DNA of 14,298 bases, from NCBI GenBank assembly GCA_013824055.1, contig PNNE01000426.1, positions 1 to 14,298 on the forward strand, given 5' to 3'. The stretch is from Rhodobacter sp. GTDB taxonomy: Bacteria; Pseudomonadota; Alphaproteobacteria; Rhodobacterales; Rhodobacteraceae. A program made the position numbers and the translations under genes. Shown one piece after another: positions 8,756 to 14,298 of the stretch. Position 1 is the stretch's first letter, and each line of letters starts with the position of its first letter. The notes beneath the pieces were generated by a model. That model made no database searches and was not told the DNA's origin. It was given only the letters and a program-made list of their open reading frames with translations.

Positions 8756-10321
8756 TCAGGCCGAAAGGAGTCCGACCCCGCCGGTCTCGCGCACCGAGCT
8801 GAAGCTGACCGAGGCCTGGAGGCGGAAGGTGATCAGCGTGGCGCCGCCGGTCAGCGGGCGGAAGCGGCACATCACCAGGCGTCCGTCCAGCAGGCGCACT
8901 TCGCCCTCCCAGGGGGTCCGGTCGCCCGAGCTGGTCACGTAGTCGATGGCGTCATCCCACAGCAGTGTCGGCGCCGCATGATCCCGCCACCAGGCACAGA
9001 GTGTCGAAACGCTGGCCTCGGACAAAAGCACCTGCGGGTCGTGCTGCCACAGCTGCGCATAGGCATGGTTCGACATGACAAGCTGACCACCCTGCGAGAA
9101 GACCGCCACGGCATCCTCGACCGCGTCGATCACCGACTGGCCCAGCTCCACGTCGGCCCGATAGCGCCGGGTGCGCGACATTTCGTGCGAGATGTCCTCG
9201 AACATGAAGGCAAGCGCGCCATTGGGATGGGGGCGTCCGATCACCCGGTAGGTCTGGCCGCCCGGCAGGCTCCAGGTTTCCTCGAACAGGCCCATCGTCG
9301 CCTCTTCCTCCAGCCGGGCCAGCTGCTTGCGCCAGCTGCGATAGTCGCGGGGTTCCGGGATCATCGCCTTGGCCCGCATCGCATCCAGGAACGCGTTCAG
9401 CGTGGGCCGCGAGATCAGAAGCTCGGGCGCGAGCGTGGTCAGGTCGGTCAGCGCGGGGTTGAACATCTGCAGGCAGCGCGACCGGTCGAAGATGGCAAGG
9501 CCAATCGGCAGATCGGCGAAAGTCTTGGTCAGCGTCTGCATGAACTCGCGCAGCGCGGTTTCCGCCTGCACCGCCTTGTCGGCGGCCAGCGCATAGCACA
9601 GGGTTTCCTCGCCCGAGGCGATCCGGACCAGGTCGAACCATTCCGCCCCGCTTGGCATCTGCAGCTTCAGGCGTGGCAGGCGGCCCTTGACCGGATCATT
9701 GGCGAAAAGCCTGGGCAGCGGCCAGGACAGATCCTCACCCTCGGGCAGAAGCTCGACCGCGCGGATGAGATAGGCGTGATTCGCCCAGATGACCGCACCG
9801 TCCGGCGCTTCCTTCCACATCAGCACCGGCGCGCGGGACAGGACGGCGCGCTGCGACATCACCTCTTGCTGCAGGGCCGCGGCCGTCGCGGCATCCGCGC
9901 CATCGGCGCGATCCTCCTGCCCGCTTTCGACCGTCAGCCGGGTCACGCCCGAGACCAGCTCGGCCGTGAGGACCAGGGCAGGCGACACGCCGGCCCGCGA
10001 GGAAATCCTCAGCTGACCAAGACGGGGCAGAGCCTCCAACTGTTCGGAAAGATTGGGAAAATCTGATCCAAAGCGGGCGATCAGCCGAGCCAGGGCGCGG
10101 CTGTCCTCTCCCTCGGGCAAGAGGGCGCGACCAGCGGGCGAGGCATCGACCAGACGCTCACCGTCGAAGAGATAGGCCACCCGCGACGGGGAGGGGTCGA
10201 AGATACTGGCCGCAGATGCCGGACGCCACGACTGCCAGGCGGCCAAGAGCAACAGGCCCGCCATCGCGACCAGCAGGGCGCTTAACATCATCCCCAACGC
10301 CATTGACCATTCGACTGCCAT
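8756..10321 (-). CDS. Membrane-anchored PAS-repeat protein without kinase domain (DivL-like)
   Basis: A 521-residue protein with one N-terminal membrane segment (about 9-30) and then PAS-like modules at roughly 45-130, 162-248, 272-378 (PAS_7-like, starting PIGLAIFDRSR) and 399-503 (DAVAVFSQGGQLVMSN). The chain ends right after the last module. There is no His box, ATPase, GGDEF, EAL or methyl-accepting domain, so it must act through protein contacts. The architecture equals the sensory half of DivL, the regulator of the CckA-ChpT-CtrA phosphorelay, and Rhodobacter capsulatus DivL is described as a PAS-domain protein. The CtrA-type box just upstream fits this. The identification is an inference; an orphan redox or light PAS sensor linked to RegB next door is the alternative. 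Start: ATG 10321 follows GGGGGTGAAG; a GTG six bases upstream (10327) is possible. Confidence 0.88.
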   Translation of the reverse strand: MAVEWSMALGMMLSALLVAMAGLLLLAAWQSWRPASAASIFDPSPSRVAYLFDGERLVDASPAGRALLPEGEDSRALARLIARFGSDFPNLSEQLEALPRLGQLRISSRAGVSPALVLTAELVSGVTRLTVESGQEDRADGADAATAAALQQEVMSQRAVLSRAPVLMWKEAPDGAVIWANHAYLIRAVELLPEGEDLSWPLPRLFANDPVKGRLPRLKLQMPSGAEWFDLVRIASGEETLCYALAADKAVQAETALREFMQTLTKTFADLPIGLAIFDRSRCLQMFNPALTDLTTLAPELLISRPTLNAFLDAMRAKAMIPEPRDYRSWRKQLARLEEEATMGLFEETWSLPGGQTYRVIGRPHPNGALAFMFEDISHEMSRTRRYRADVELGQSVIDAVEDAVAVFSQGGQLVMSNHAYAQLWQHDPQVLLSEASVSTLCAWWRDHAAPTLLWDDAIDYVTSSGDRTPWEGEVRLLDGRLVMCRFRPLTGGATLITFRLQASVSFSSVRETGGVGLLSA

Positions 10322-10369
10322 CTTCACCCCCGGAGTTTCACCCGATGGGCAAAGCTAGGCTGCAATCGG

Positions 10370-10385
10370 TTAATTGGCCGTTAAC
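10370..10385. promoter_or_regulatory. Perfect CtrA-type box TTAA-N7-TTAA
   Basis: The plus strand reads TTAA (10370-10373), seven bases, TTAA (10381-10384), then C. The minus strand also gives TTAA-N7-TTAAC, so both half-sites carry the extra C of the CtrA consensus. It sits in the 70-base gap between the regB stop and the PAS gene, about 49 bases before the PAS ATG. With about 35% A+T, the eight fixed bases would be expected by chance only about once per megabase (rough estimate). A TAGCTT downstream on the minus strand could be a -10 box, but its spacing from the CtrA box is not typical. Confidence 0.6.
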
Positions 10386-10391
10386 TCCGCT

Positions 10392-11783
10392 TCATCCTGC
10401 GATCCGCGTGTTCTCGCCCAGGCCCCCCTGGGTCGACGGGGCGGTCAGGTCGGCCACGTCCCAGACCGCCTCGACCACCGCGCCCGAGCGTTCGGGGCGT
10501 TCCTTGCGGGCCAGGAAGGGGTCGGTCGCATTGGCGAAGGAAAGCTCGGCGCCCGAGCGTTCCAGAAGCGTCTTGGCGATGAAGAGACCCAGGCCCATTC
10601 CTTCATATCCCGGGCGCTTTTCGGCATCGGGATCAGAGCGGCGGGCGCGGACGAAGGGGTCGCCGATGCGGCCGATCAGGCCCGCAGGAAAGCCGTCCCC
10701 ATCGTCGGTGATGCGCACGAAGATACGGCGGGCGTTCCATTCCCCCTCGATCCAGACGCTGGTCCGGGCAAAGTCGACGGCGTTCTGCACCAGGTTCCGC
10801 AGCCCGTGGATCACCTCGGGTCGGCGCAGGATCGTCGGTTGTTCCGCCGCGCCGTCCTGGGTCGGCGCAAAGCTGAAGTCCACCCGCTTGCCGCGCGACA
10901 GATGTGGCTCGGCGGCCTCGCGCACCACCGCCGACAGCGGGGCCTGCCGCAGGTGGAGGTCGTCCTTCCCCGCCCGCCCCATGTCGCGCAGGATGTCCCG
11001 GCAGCGGTCGGCCTGCGCGCGGATCAGGCGGGCGTCCTCCTGCAACTCGGGCTGGGAGTCCAGCTCCTCGATCAGCTCGGCGCTGACCAGCTTGATGGTG
11101 GCAAGGGGTGTCCCCAACTCGTGCGCGGCGGCCGCGACGACGCCGGCCAGGTCAGTCAGCTTCTGCTCGCGCGCCAGGGCCATCTGGGTCGCCAGCAGCG
11201 CCTCGGACATCGACCGCATCTCGGTCGCGACACGGCGGGAGTACAGGCCAAGGAACAGGATGCCGATCACGATCGACAGCCAGAAGCCGAAGGCGAAGAT
11301 GCCGGGGATCACCAGCGCCGTTCCGTCTGCAAAGCGCAGCGGCAGATACCAGACTGCCGCAGCCGAGACGGCAAGGATCGCCAGCGCCCCAAGCACCAGG
11401 GTCGACCGCAGTCGCAGCACCGAGGCCGACATGGTGACGGGCGCCAGCACCAGGATCACGAAGGGGTTGGTCAGCCCGCCGGTCAGGAAGATCAGGAAGG
11501 CCAGTTGCCCAAGGTCGAACAGCAGGGTGAGAAAGGCCTCGGTCTCGCTCAGCCGCCGGGTCTCGGGGAAAAGCATGATCAGGACCAGGTTCGCCATCAC
11601 CGACAGCCCCACTGCCAGCGCGCAGAGACCCAGCGGCAATTGCAGCCCGTAGACCTGGCTTGCCACCAGGATCGCCGTGCCTTGCCCGGCAATCGCCATC
11701 CAGCGCAACAGGATCAGCGTGCGCTGACGGACCATGTTGGCGCCGACGTCGGCGACAGGAAAGCCGGGGAATGTGGTGGTCAT
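10392..11783 (-). CDS. regB: Redox sensor histidine kinase RegB/PrrB
   Basis: Membrane sensor kinase that phosphorylates RegA when respiration is limited and so controls respiratory, carbon-fixation, nitrogen and (in phototrophs) photosynthesis genes. The 463 residues comprise about six hydrophobic segments (roughly 23-183), then H box AAHELGTPLA with His221, N box HGLRNLVQNAVDFA (326-339), DDGDGFP (360-366) and GMGLGL (395-400). The redox-active cysteine is Cys261 in QADRCRDIL. The His-to-Cys spacing of 40 equals that of His225/Cys265 in R. capsulatus RegB. The quinone-binding loop GGLTNPF is at 102-108. All sensing features are thus present. ATG 11783 was chosen because it gives the family length; upstream in-frame starts would run into senC. 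No strong ribosome site is seen. The gene is divergent from senC. Confidence 0.96.
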   Translation of the reverse strand: MTTTFPGFPVADVGANMVRQRTLILLRWMAIAGQGTAILVASQVYGLQLPLGLCALAVGLSVMANLVLIMLFPETRRLSETEAFLTLLFDLGQLAFLIFLTGGLTNPFVILVLAPVTMSASVLRLRSTLVLGALAILAVSAAAVWYLPLRFADGTALVIPGIFAFGFWLSIVIGILFLGLYSRRVATEMRSMSEALLATQMALAREQKLTDLAGVVAAAAHELGTPLATIKLVSAELIEELDSQPELQEDARLIRAQADRCRDILRDMGRAGKDDLHLRQAPLSAVVREAAEPHLSRGKRVDFSFAPTQDGAAEQPTILRRPEVIHGLRNLVQNAVDFARTSVWIEGEWNARRIFVRITDDGDGFPAGLIGRIGDPFVRARRSDPDAEKRPGYEGMGLGLFIAKTLLERSGAELSFANATDPFLARKERPERSGAVVEAVWDVADLTAPSTQGGLGENTRIAG

Positions 11784-11875
11784 GCTGTGACCGGTTGTCC
11801 TTTCCGGGGGTTTGCCATTGTTAAGGGCGCCCAGTTCGTAGATCAATGCGACCCGTCAGCCGAAGGAGCCACGCC
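11784..11875. promoter_or_regulatory. Divergent regB / senC-regA-hvrA control region
   Basis: This 92-base gap must hold the promoters of both regB (leftward) and the senC operon (rightward). In R. capsulatus the equivalent region is autoregulated by RegA. Here I see the senC ribosome site (AAGGAG, near 11863-11868) and a GCGAC/GTCGC element (11848-11852) resembling half of a RegA site. I could not assign convincing -35/-10 pairs, and no FNR palindrome is present. Confidence 0.6.
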
Positions 11876-12499
11876 ATGAGCAAGCTATACGCCGGAGCCG
11901 CCGCCGCCGCAGTTGCGGCCCTGCTGGGGGGATCGTTCCTTTACATCCAGATGCAGCGCAGCGGCAACGAATTCGCCCAGTGCCGCCAGGGGGTCGCGGG
12001 GGGCGACATCGGCGGGCCCTTCACTCTGGTCAACACCGCGGGCCAGACCGTGACCGACAAGGAGGTGCTGACCAAACCCTCTCTCGTCTATTTCGGCTTC
12101 ACCTTCTGCCCGGATATCTGCCCGCTGGACGTGGCCCGCAATGTCGAGGCCGTGGACCTGCTGGACGAGCGCGGACTGGATGTGACCCCGGTCTTCATCT
12201 CGATCGACCCCGAGCGCGACACGCCCGAGGTGCTGGCCGACTACGCGTCGAACATGCACCCCAAGCTGATTGCCCTGACCGGATCGGCGGATCAGGTGCG
12301 GGCGGCTGCCCAGGCTTACAGGACCGTCTACAAGAGGCGCGAGACGGGCGACGAATACTATCTGATGGACCACATGACCTTCACCTATCTGATGCTTCCG
12401 GGCGAAGGCTTTGTGGATTTCTTCCGCCGCGACATTACTTCCGAGCAGATGGCGGAAAGCGTTGCGTGTTTCGTTCAGGCAAGCAAAGCTGCGCCTTGA
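11876..12499 (+). CDS. senC: SCO1/SenC/PrrC copper protein
   Basis: Membrane-anchored, periplasm-facing member of the SCO family with a thioredoxin fold. It delivers copper to, or reduces the CuA-site thiols of, cytochrome oxidase, and in Rhodobacter it also influences the RegB signal. The 207 residues start with an uncleaved signal anchor (about 4-23). The copper ligands are all present: Cys78 and Cys82 in FCPDICP, and His166 in MDHMTF. The SIDPERDTPEVL segment is typical of the family. The ATG at 11876 follows AAGGAG by 7 bases; an in-frame ATG ten codons earlier lacks this site. The gene is first in the plus-strand operon, with regA 17 bases downstream. Confidence 0.96.
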   Translation: MSKLYAGAAAAAVAALLGGSFLYIQMQRSGNEFAQCRQGVAGGDIGGPFTLVNTAGQTVTDKEVLTKPSLVYFGFTFCPDICPLDVARNVEAVDLLDERGLDVTPVFISIDPERDTPEVLADYASNMHPKLIALTGSADQVRAAAQAYRTVYKRRETGDEYYLMDHMTFTYLMLPGEGFVDFFRRDITSEQMAESVACFVQASKAAP

Positions 12500-12516
12500 G
12501 CCTTTAAGGGAAGAGC

Positions 12517-13068
12517 ATGACGGAAGAGCCTATTGATCTTGGACCGGATCCGACGCTGCTGCTGGTCGACGATGACGAGCCCTTTGTGAAGCGGCTTGCC
12601 AAGGCGATGGAAAAGCGCGGCTTCCTGACCGAGACAGCCCAAAGCGTGGCCGAAGGGCGTGCCAGGGCGATTGCGCGGCCCCCGGCCTATGCGGTGGTGG
12701 ACCTGCGGCTTGAGGATGGCAACGGGCTTGAGGTGATCGAGACGCTGCGCGAAAAGCGGCCCTCGTGCCGGATCGTGGTGCTGACCGGATACGGGGCCAT
12801 CGCGACGGCAGTGGCGGCGGTAAAGATCGGTGCGGTCGATTACCTGTCCAAGCCTGCCGACGCCAATGACGTCACCAATGCATTGCTTGCGCGCGGCAGC
12901 AATTTGCCGGAAGTGTCGGAAAATCCGATGTCCGCCGATCGCGTTCGCTGGGAACACATCCAGCGCGTCTATGAGATGTGCGACCGCAATGTGTCTGAAA
13001 CTGCGCGCCGTCTTTCGATGCATCGGCGAACCTTGCAGCGGATTCTGGCAAAAAGAAGCCCGAAGTAG
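12517..13068 (+). CDS. regA: Global redox response regulator RegA/PrrA
   Basis: DNA-binding response regulator, the partner of RegB. It activates or represses promoters for oxidases, carbon and nitrogen fixation and photosynthesis according to redox state. The 183 residues have a receiver domain with acidic pocket Asp18-Asp19-Asp20, phospho-acceptor Asp62 (VVDLRLEDGNGLE), switch Thr90 and Lys112 (LSKPAD). They end in a Fis-type helix-turn-helix, NVSETARRLSMHRRTLQRI, which is nearly invariant in the family. The linker reads GSNLPEVSENPMSADRVRWE, where the relatives I remember have a run of prolines before ENPMSADRVRWE. The ATG at 12517 follows AAGGGAAG. It is cotranscribed with senC; hvrA follows after 70 bases. 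Confidence 0.98.
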   Translation: MTEEPIDLGPDPTLLLVDDDEPFVKRLAKAMEKRGFLTETAQSVAEGRARAIARPPAYAVVDLRLEDGNGLEVIETLREKRPSCRIVVLTGYGAIATAVAAVKIGAVDYLSKPADANDVTNALLARGSNLPEVSENPMSADRVRWEHIQRVYEMCDRNVSETARRLSMHRRTLQRILAKRSPK

Positions 13069-13069
13069 A

Positions 13070-13109
13070 CATCAATTCTTGCGCATATGGGATTTCAGGC
13101 CTATTGATG
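13070..13109. repeat. 7-bp inverted repeat in the regA-hvrA gap
   Basis: CATCAAT (13070-13076) and ATTGATG (13103-13109) are perfect complements separated by 26 bases. The arms contain ATCAA and TTGAT, the FNR half-sites, but in the wrong order for a normal FNR box. The loop is long for a terminator and no U-tract follows. It may be part of a separate hvrA promoter (TTGCGC 13079-13084, 17 bases, TATTGA is a weak match) or may be chance. Confidence 0.25.
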
Positions 13110-13123
13110 ACCCGTCTTTATCC

Positions 13124-13130
13124 GAGGGGG
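13124..13130 (+). promoter_or_regulatory. Ribosome binding site fixing the hvrA TTG start
   Basis: GAGGGGG lies 8 bases before TTG 13139 and is the strongest Shine-Dalgarno match in this gap. It is the main evidence for a TTG start. Confidence 0.65.
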
Positions 13131-13138
13131 ATCAGACA

Positions 13139-13453
13139 TTGAACCTGGACTTGAATAACTTGTCTCTGAAAGAGCTGAAGGATCTGCAATCCCAGGTTGG
13201 GAAAGCGATCTCGGGATACGAAGACCGCCGCAAGAAGGAACTTCTTGCAGAACTGGACGAAATCGCCAAGGCCAAGGGCTTTTCGCTTGCCGAATTGACC
13301 GGCGCCGCCCCAAGCCGCAAGCGGTCGCCTTCAGTGGCGAAATACGCGAATCCTGCGAATGCCGCCGACACATGGTCGGGCCGCGGTCGCAAGCCGCGCT
13401 GGTTCTCGGAAGCGATGGCCAAGGGCAAGAAACCGGAAGATCTGGCGGTCTGA
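13139..13453 (+). CDS. hvrA: H-NS-family trans-acting regulator HvrA
   Basis: Small nucleoid-associated regulator (HvrA/Spb group). In Rhodobacter it adjusts photosynthesis and nitrogen genes to light and ammonium. The 104 residues match HvrA in length and layout: an N-terminal helical oligomerisation segment (LSLKELKDLQSQVGKAISGY, 8-27), basic and charged helix to about 47, the block GFSLAELTGA, and a C-terminal H-NS-type DNA-binding loop TWSGRGRKPRW (78-88) that inserts in AT-rich minor groove. No in-frame ATG gives a full-length protein; TTG 13139 follows GAGGGGG at a good distance and yields the expected N terminus MNLDLNNLS. The gene is likely cotranscribed with regA and may also have its own promoter. 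It ends three bases before the stop of the converging LysR gene. Confidence 0.92.
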   Translation: MNLDLNNLSLKELKDLQSQVGKAISGYEDRRKKELLAELDEIAKAKGFSLAELTGAAPSRKRSPSVAKYANPANAADTWSGRGRKPRWFSEAMAKGKKPEDLAV

Positions 13454-13456
13454 CCA

Positions 13457-14298
13457 TCAGCCTTGCGCTTTGAGCCACTTGAGAAACGCCCGGGCCGCAG
13501 CCCGCTTTGGCCCGGGCAAACCGACGATGAAATAGGCTGGAAGCTTTTCCCGGCTTTCATGCACGATGCGCAGGCGACCTTCGGCCACGTCGGATTCGAT
13601 CAGCGCCACGCTTTCCACCACCAATCCCAATCCCTGCCGCGCTGCCGCCAGCGCCAATTCCTCGTTGTTGATATCGGTGCTGCTCAGAGTTGTCGGGTCC
13701 AGTCCCAACTGGCGCAGATAGGCATTCTGTTCCGCCCAGTTCGGTGACAGGATCCAGTCCATCGCGGCCATCTTTTCGACCGTCGGGTCCCGGTCCCCGA
13801 TCAGCGACGGTGCCCCGGCGATCACCAGCCGGGCCGAGGTCAGGTAGCTGGCCTCGACCCCCGGCCAGTCGCCGTTGCCATAGCGGATGCCCAGGTCCAT
13901 CCGCTCTCGGTGCAGGTCGACGACCTTGCTGTCGGGATGCAGCGACAGGCCGATGTCGGGATGCTGCCGCCAGAAGTCCTTGAGCCGCGGCATCAGCCAT
14001 TGCGCGGCAAAGCTGGCCGTCAGGGTCACGCGCACCGGGCGATCCGCCTCGCCAGCGCGCAGGGCCTCCAACCCGCGCTGGATCGCGCCAAAGCCTTCGC
14101 CCAGAGCCTCGGCCAACTGCTCGCCATCCGCTGTCAGGCTGACCCCCCGCCCCTCGCGCTGGACGAGGGGGCGGCCAAGCTGTTCCTCCAGCGCGCGGAC
14201 CTGCTGGGCGACGGCGGCATGGGTCACGTTCAGCACCCGCGCCGCCTGGCTGAAGTTCCGCAGCTCGGCCGTGGCCGCAAAAGCCCGCAGCGCGGTCA
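13457..14298 (-). CDS. LysR-family transcriptional regulator, GcvA-like (5' end missing)
   Basis: The visible 280 codons run off the right edge, so the first few residues are missing. They begin TALRAFAATAELRNFSQAAR and continue through the winged helix-turn-helix (VLNVTHAAVAQQVRALEEQLGR in two adjoining parts), then a substrate-binding domain with SFAAQWLMPRL and LGIRYGNGDWPGVEAS. These two segments are typical of the GcvA-like LysR subgroup. Codon 14236-14234 (GTG) lies inside the DNA-binding helix and is not the start. Target genes and effector cannot be told from the window; LysR regulators often control a divergent gene, which would lie beyond the right edge. The gene converges on hvrA with a 3-base gap. 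Confidence 0.93.
   Translation of the reverse strand, partial: TALRAFAATAELRNFSQAARVLNVTHAAVAQQVRALEEQLGRPLVQREGRGVSLTADGEQLAEALGEGFGAIQRGLEALRAGEADRPVRVTLTASFAAQWLMPRLKDFWRQHPDIGLSLHPDSKVVDLHRERMDLGIRYGNGDWPGVEASYLTSARLVIAGAPSLIGDRDPTVEKMAAMDWILSPNWAEQNAYLRQLGLDPTTLSSTDINNEELALAAARQGLGLVVESVALIESDVAEGRLRIVHESREKLPAYFIVGLPGPKRAAARAFLKWLKAQG
13488..13517. terminator. Strong G+C hairpin, possible hvrA terminator inside the LysR gene
   Basis: GCCCGGGCC (13488-13496) pairs perfectly with GGCCCGGGC (13509-13517) around a 12-base loop. It lies 35 bases after the hvrA stop, within the last codons of the LysR gene. No U-tract follows on the plus strand (AAACCG), so it is not a classical intrinsic terminator. 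It could pause polymerase or stabilise the hvrA mRNA end. Confidence 0.35.

Noticed and set aside
11784..11875. FNR/FixK box in the regB-senC gap
   Set aside because: An ATCAA half-site exists at 11842-11846 but the required TTGAT partner is missing.
10374..11879. Long plus-strand frames opposite regB
   Set aside because: The minus strand encodes an intact RegB with all motifs; the plus frames are Gln/Arg/Ser-rich and unlike any family.
1..14298. Mobile element, tRNA, rRNA, CRISPR or phage genes
   Set aside because: Nearly all bases are covered by housekeeping or regulatory genes; no terminal repeats, transposase motifs, repeat arrays or RNA-like segments were seen.

Overview
The window is ordinary-looking chromosome from a high-G+C alphaproteobacterium, most likely a member of the Rhodobacterales (Rhodobacter/Paracoccus-like). 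The basis is the regB | senC-regA-hvrA redox regulon in its usual divergent arrangement, a short alphaproteobacterial-type AddB, and protein motifs very close to the Rhodobacter RegA, RegB and HvrA families. It holds eleven protein genes, two of them cut by the window edges. I see no mobile element, RNA gene or CRISPR array.

Left part (1-10391), all on the minus strand, read from right to left: a membrane-anchored protein made only of PAS-like domains (DivL-like, no kinase), then tsaE, amgK, murU, addB, addA, and finally trxA cut by the left edge. From tsaE to addA every junction is an overlap of 1-8 bases (or 25 bases for the longer murU start), and the PAS gene is only 37 bases from tsaE. 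This looks like one six-gene transcript joining a probable cell-cycle sensor, tRNA t6A synthesis, cell-wall sugar recycling and double-strand-break repair. trxA has what looks like its own promoter, whose -35 box contains the addA stop codon. The 70-base gap in front of the PAS gene carries a perfect CtrA-type box (TTAA-N7-TTAA). This is the most notable signal here: a putative CtrA-pathway protein with a CtrA site at its own promoter, at the head of an operon that ends in addBA.

Middle part (10392-13453): the global redox control cluster. regB (minus strand, membrane sensor kinase) is divergent from senC-regA-hvrA (plus strand) across a 92-base control region. RegB keeps the phosphorylated His, the redox-active Cys and the quinone-binding GGLTNPF loop. 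SenC keeps its copper ligands. RegA keeps the phospho-Asp and the Fis-type helix-turn-helix, but its linker lacks the proline run typical of the family. hvrA has no ATG and very probably starts at a TTG behind a strong Shine-Dalgarno sequence.

Right part (13457-14298): a LysR-type regulator of the GcvA-like group on the minus strand, cut by the window end. It meets hvrA tail to tail with three bases between the stop codons. A perfect 9-bp G+C stem lies inside its last codons and may end hvrA transcription. No stretch over 100 bases is without a gene.
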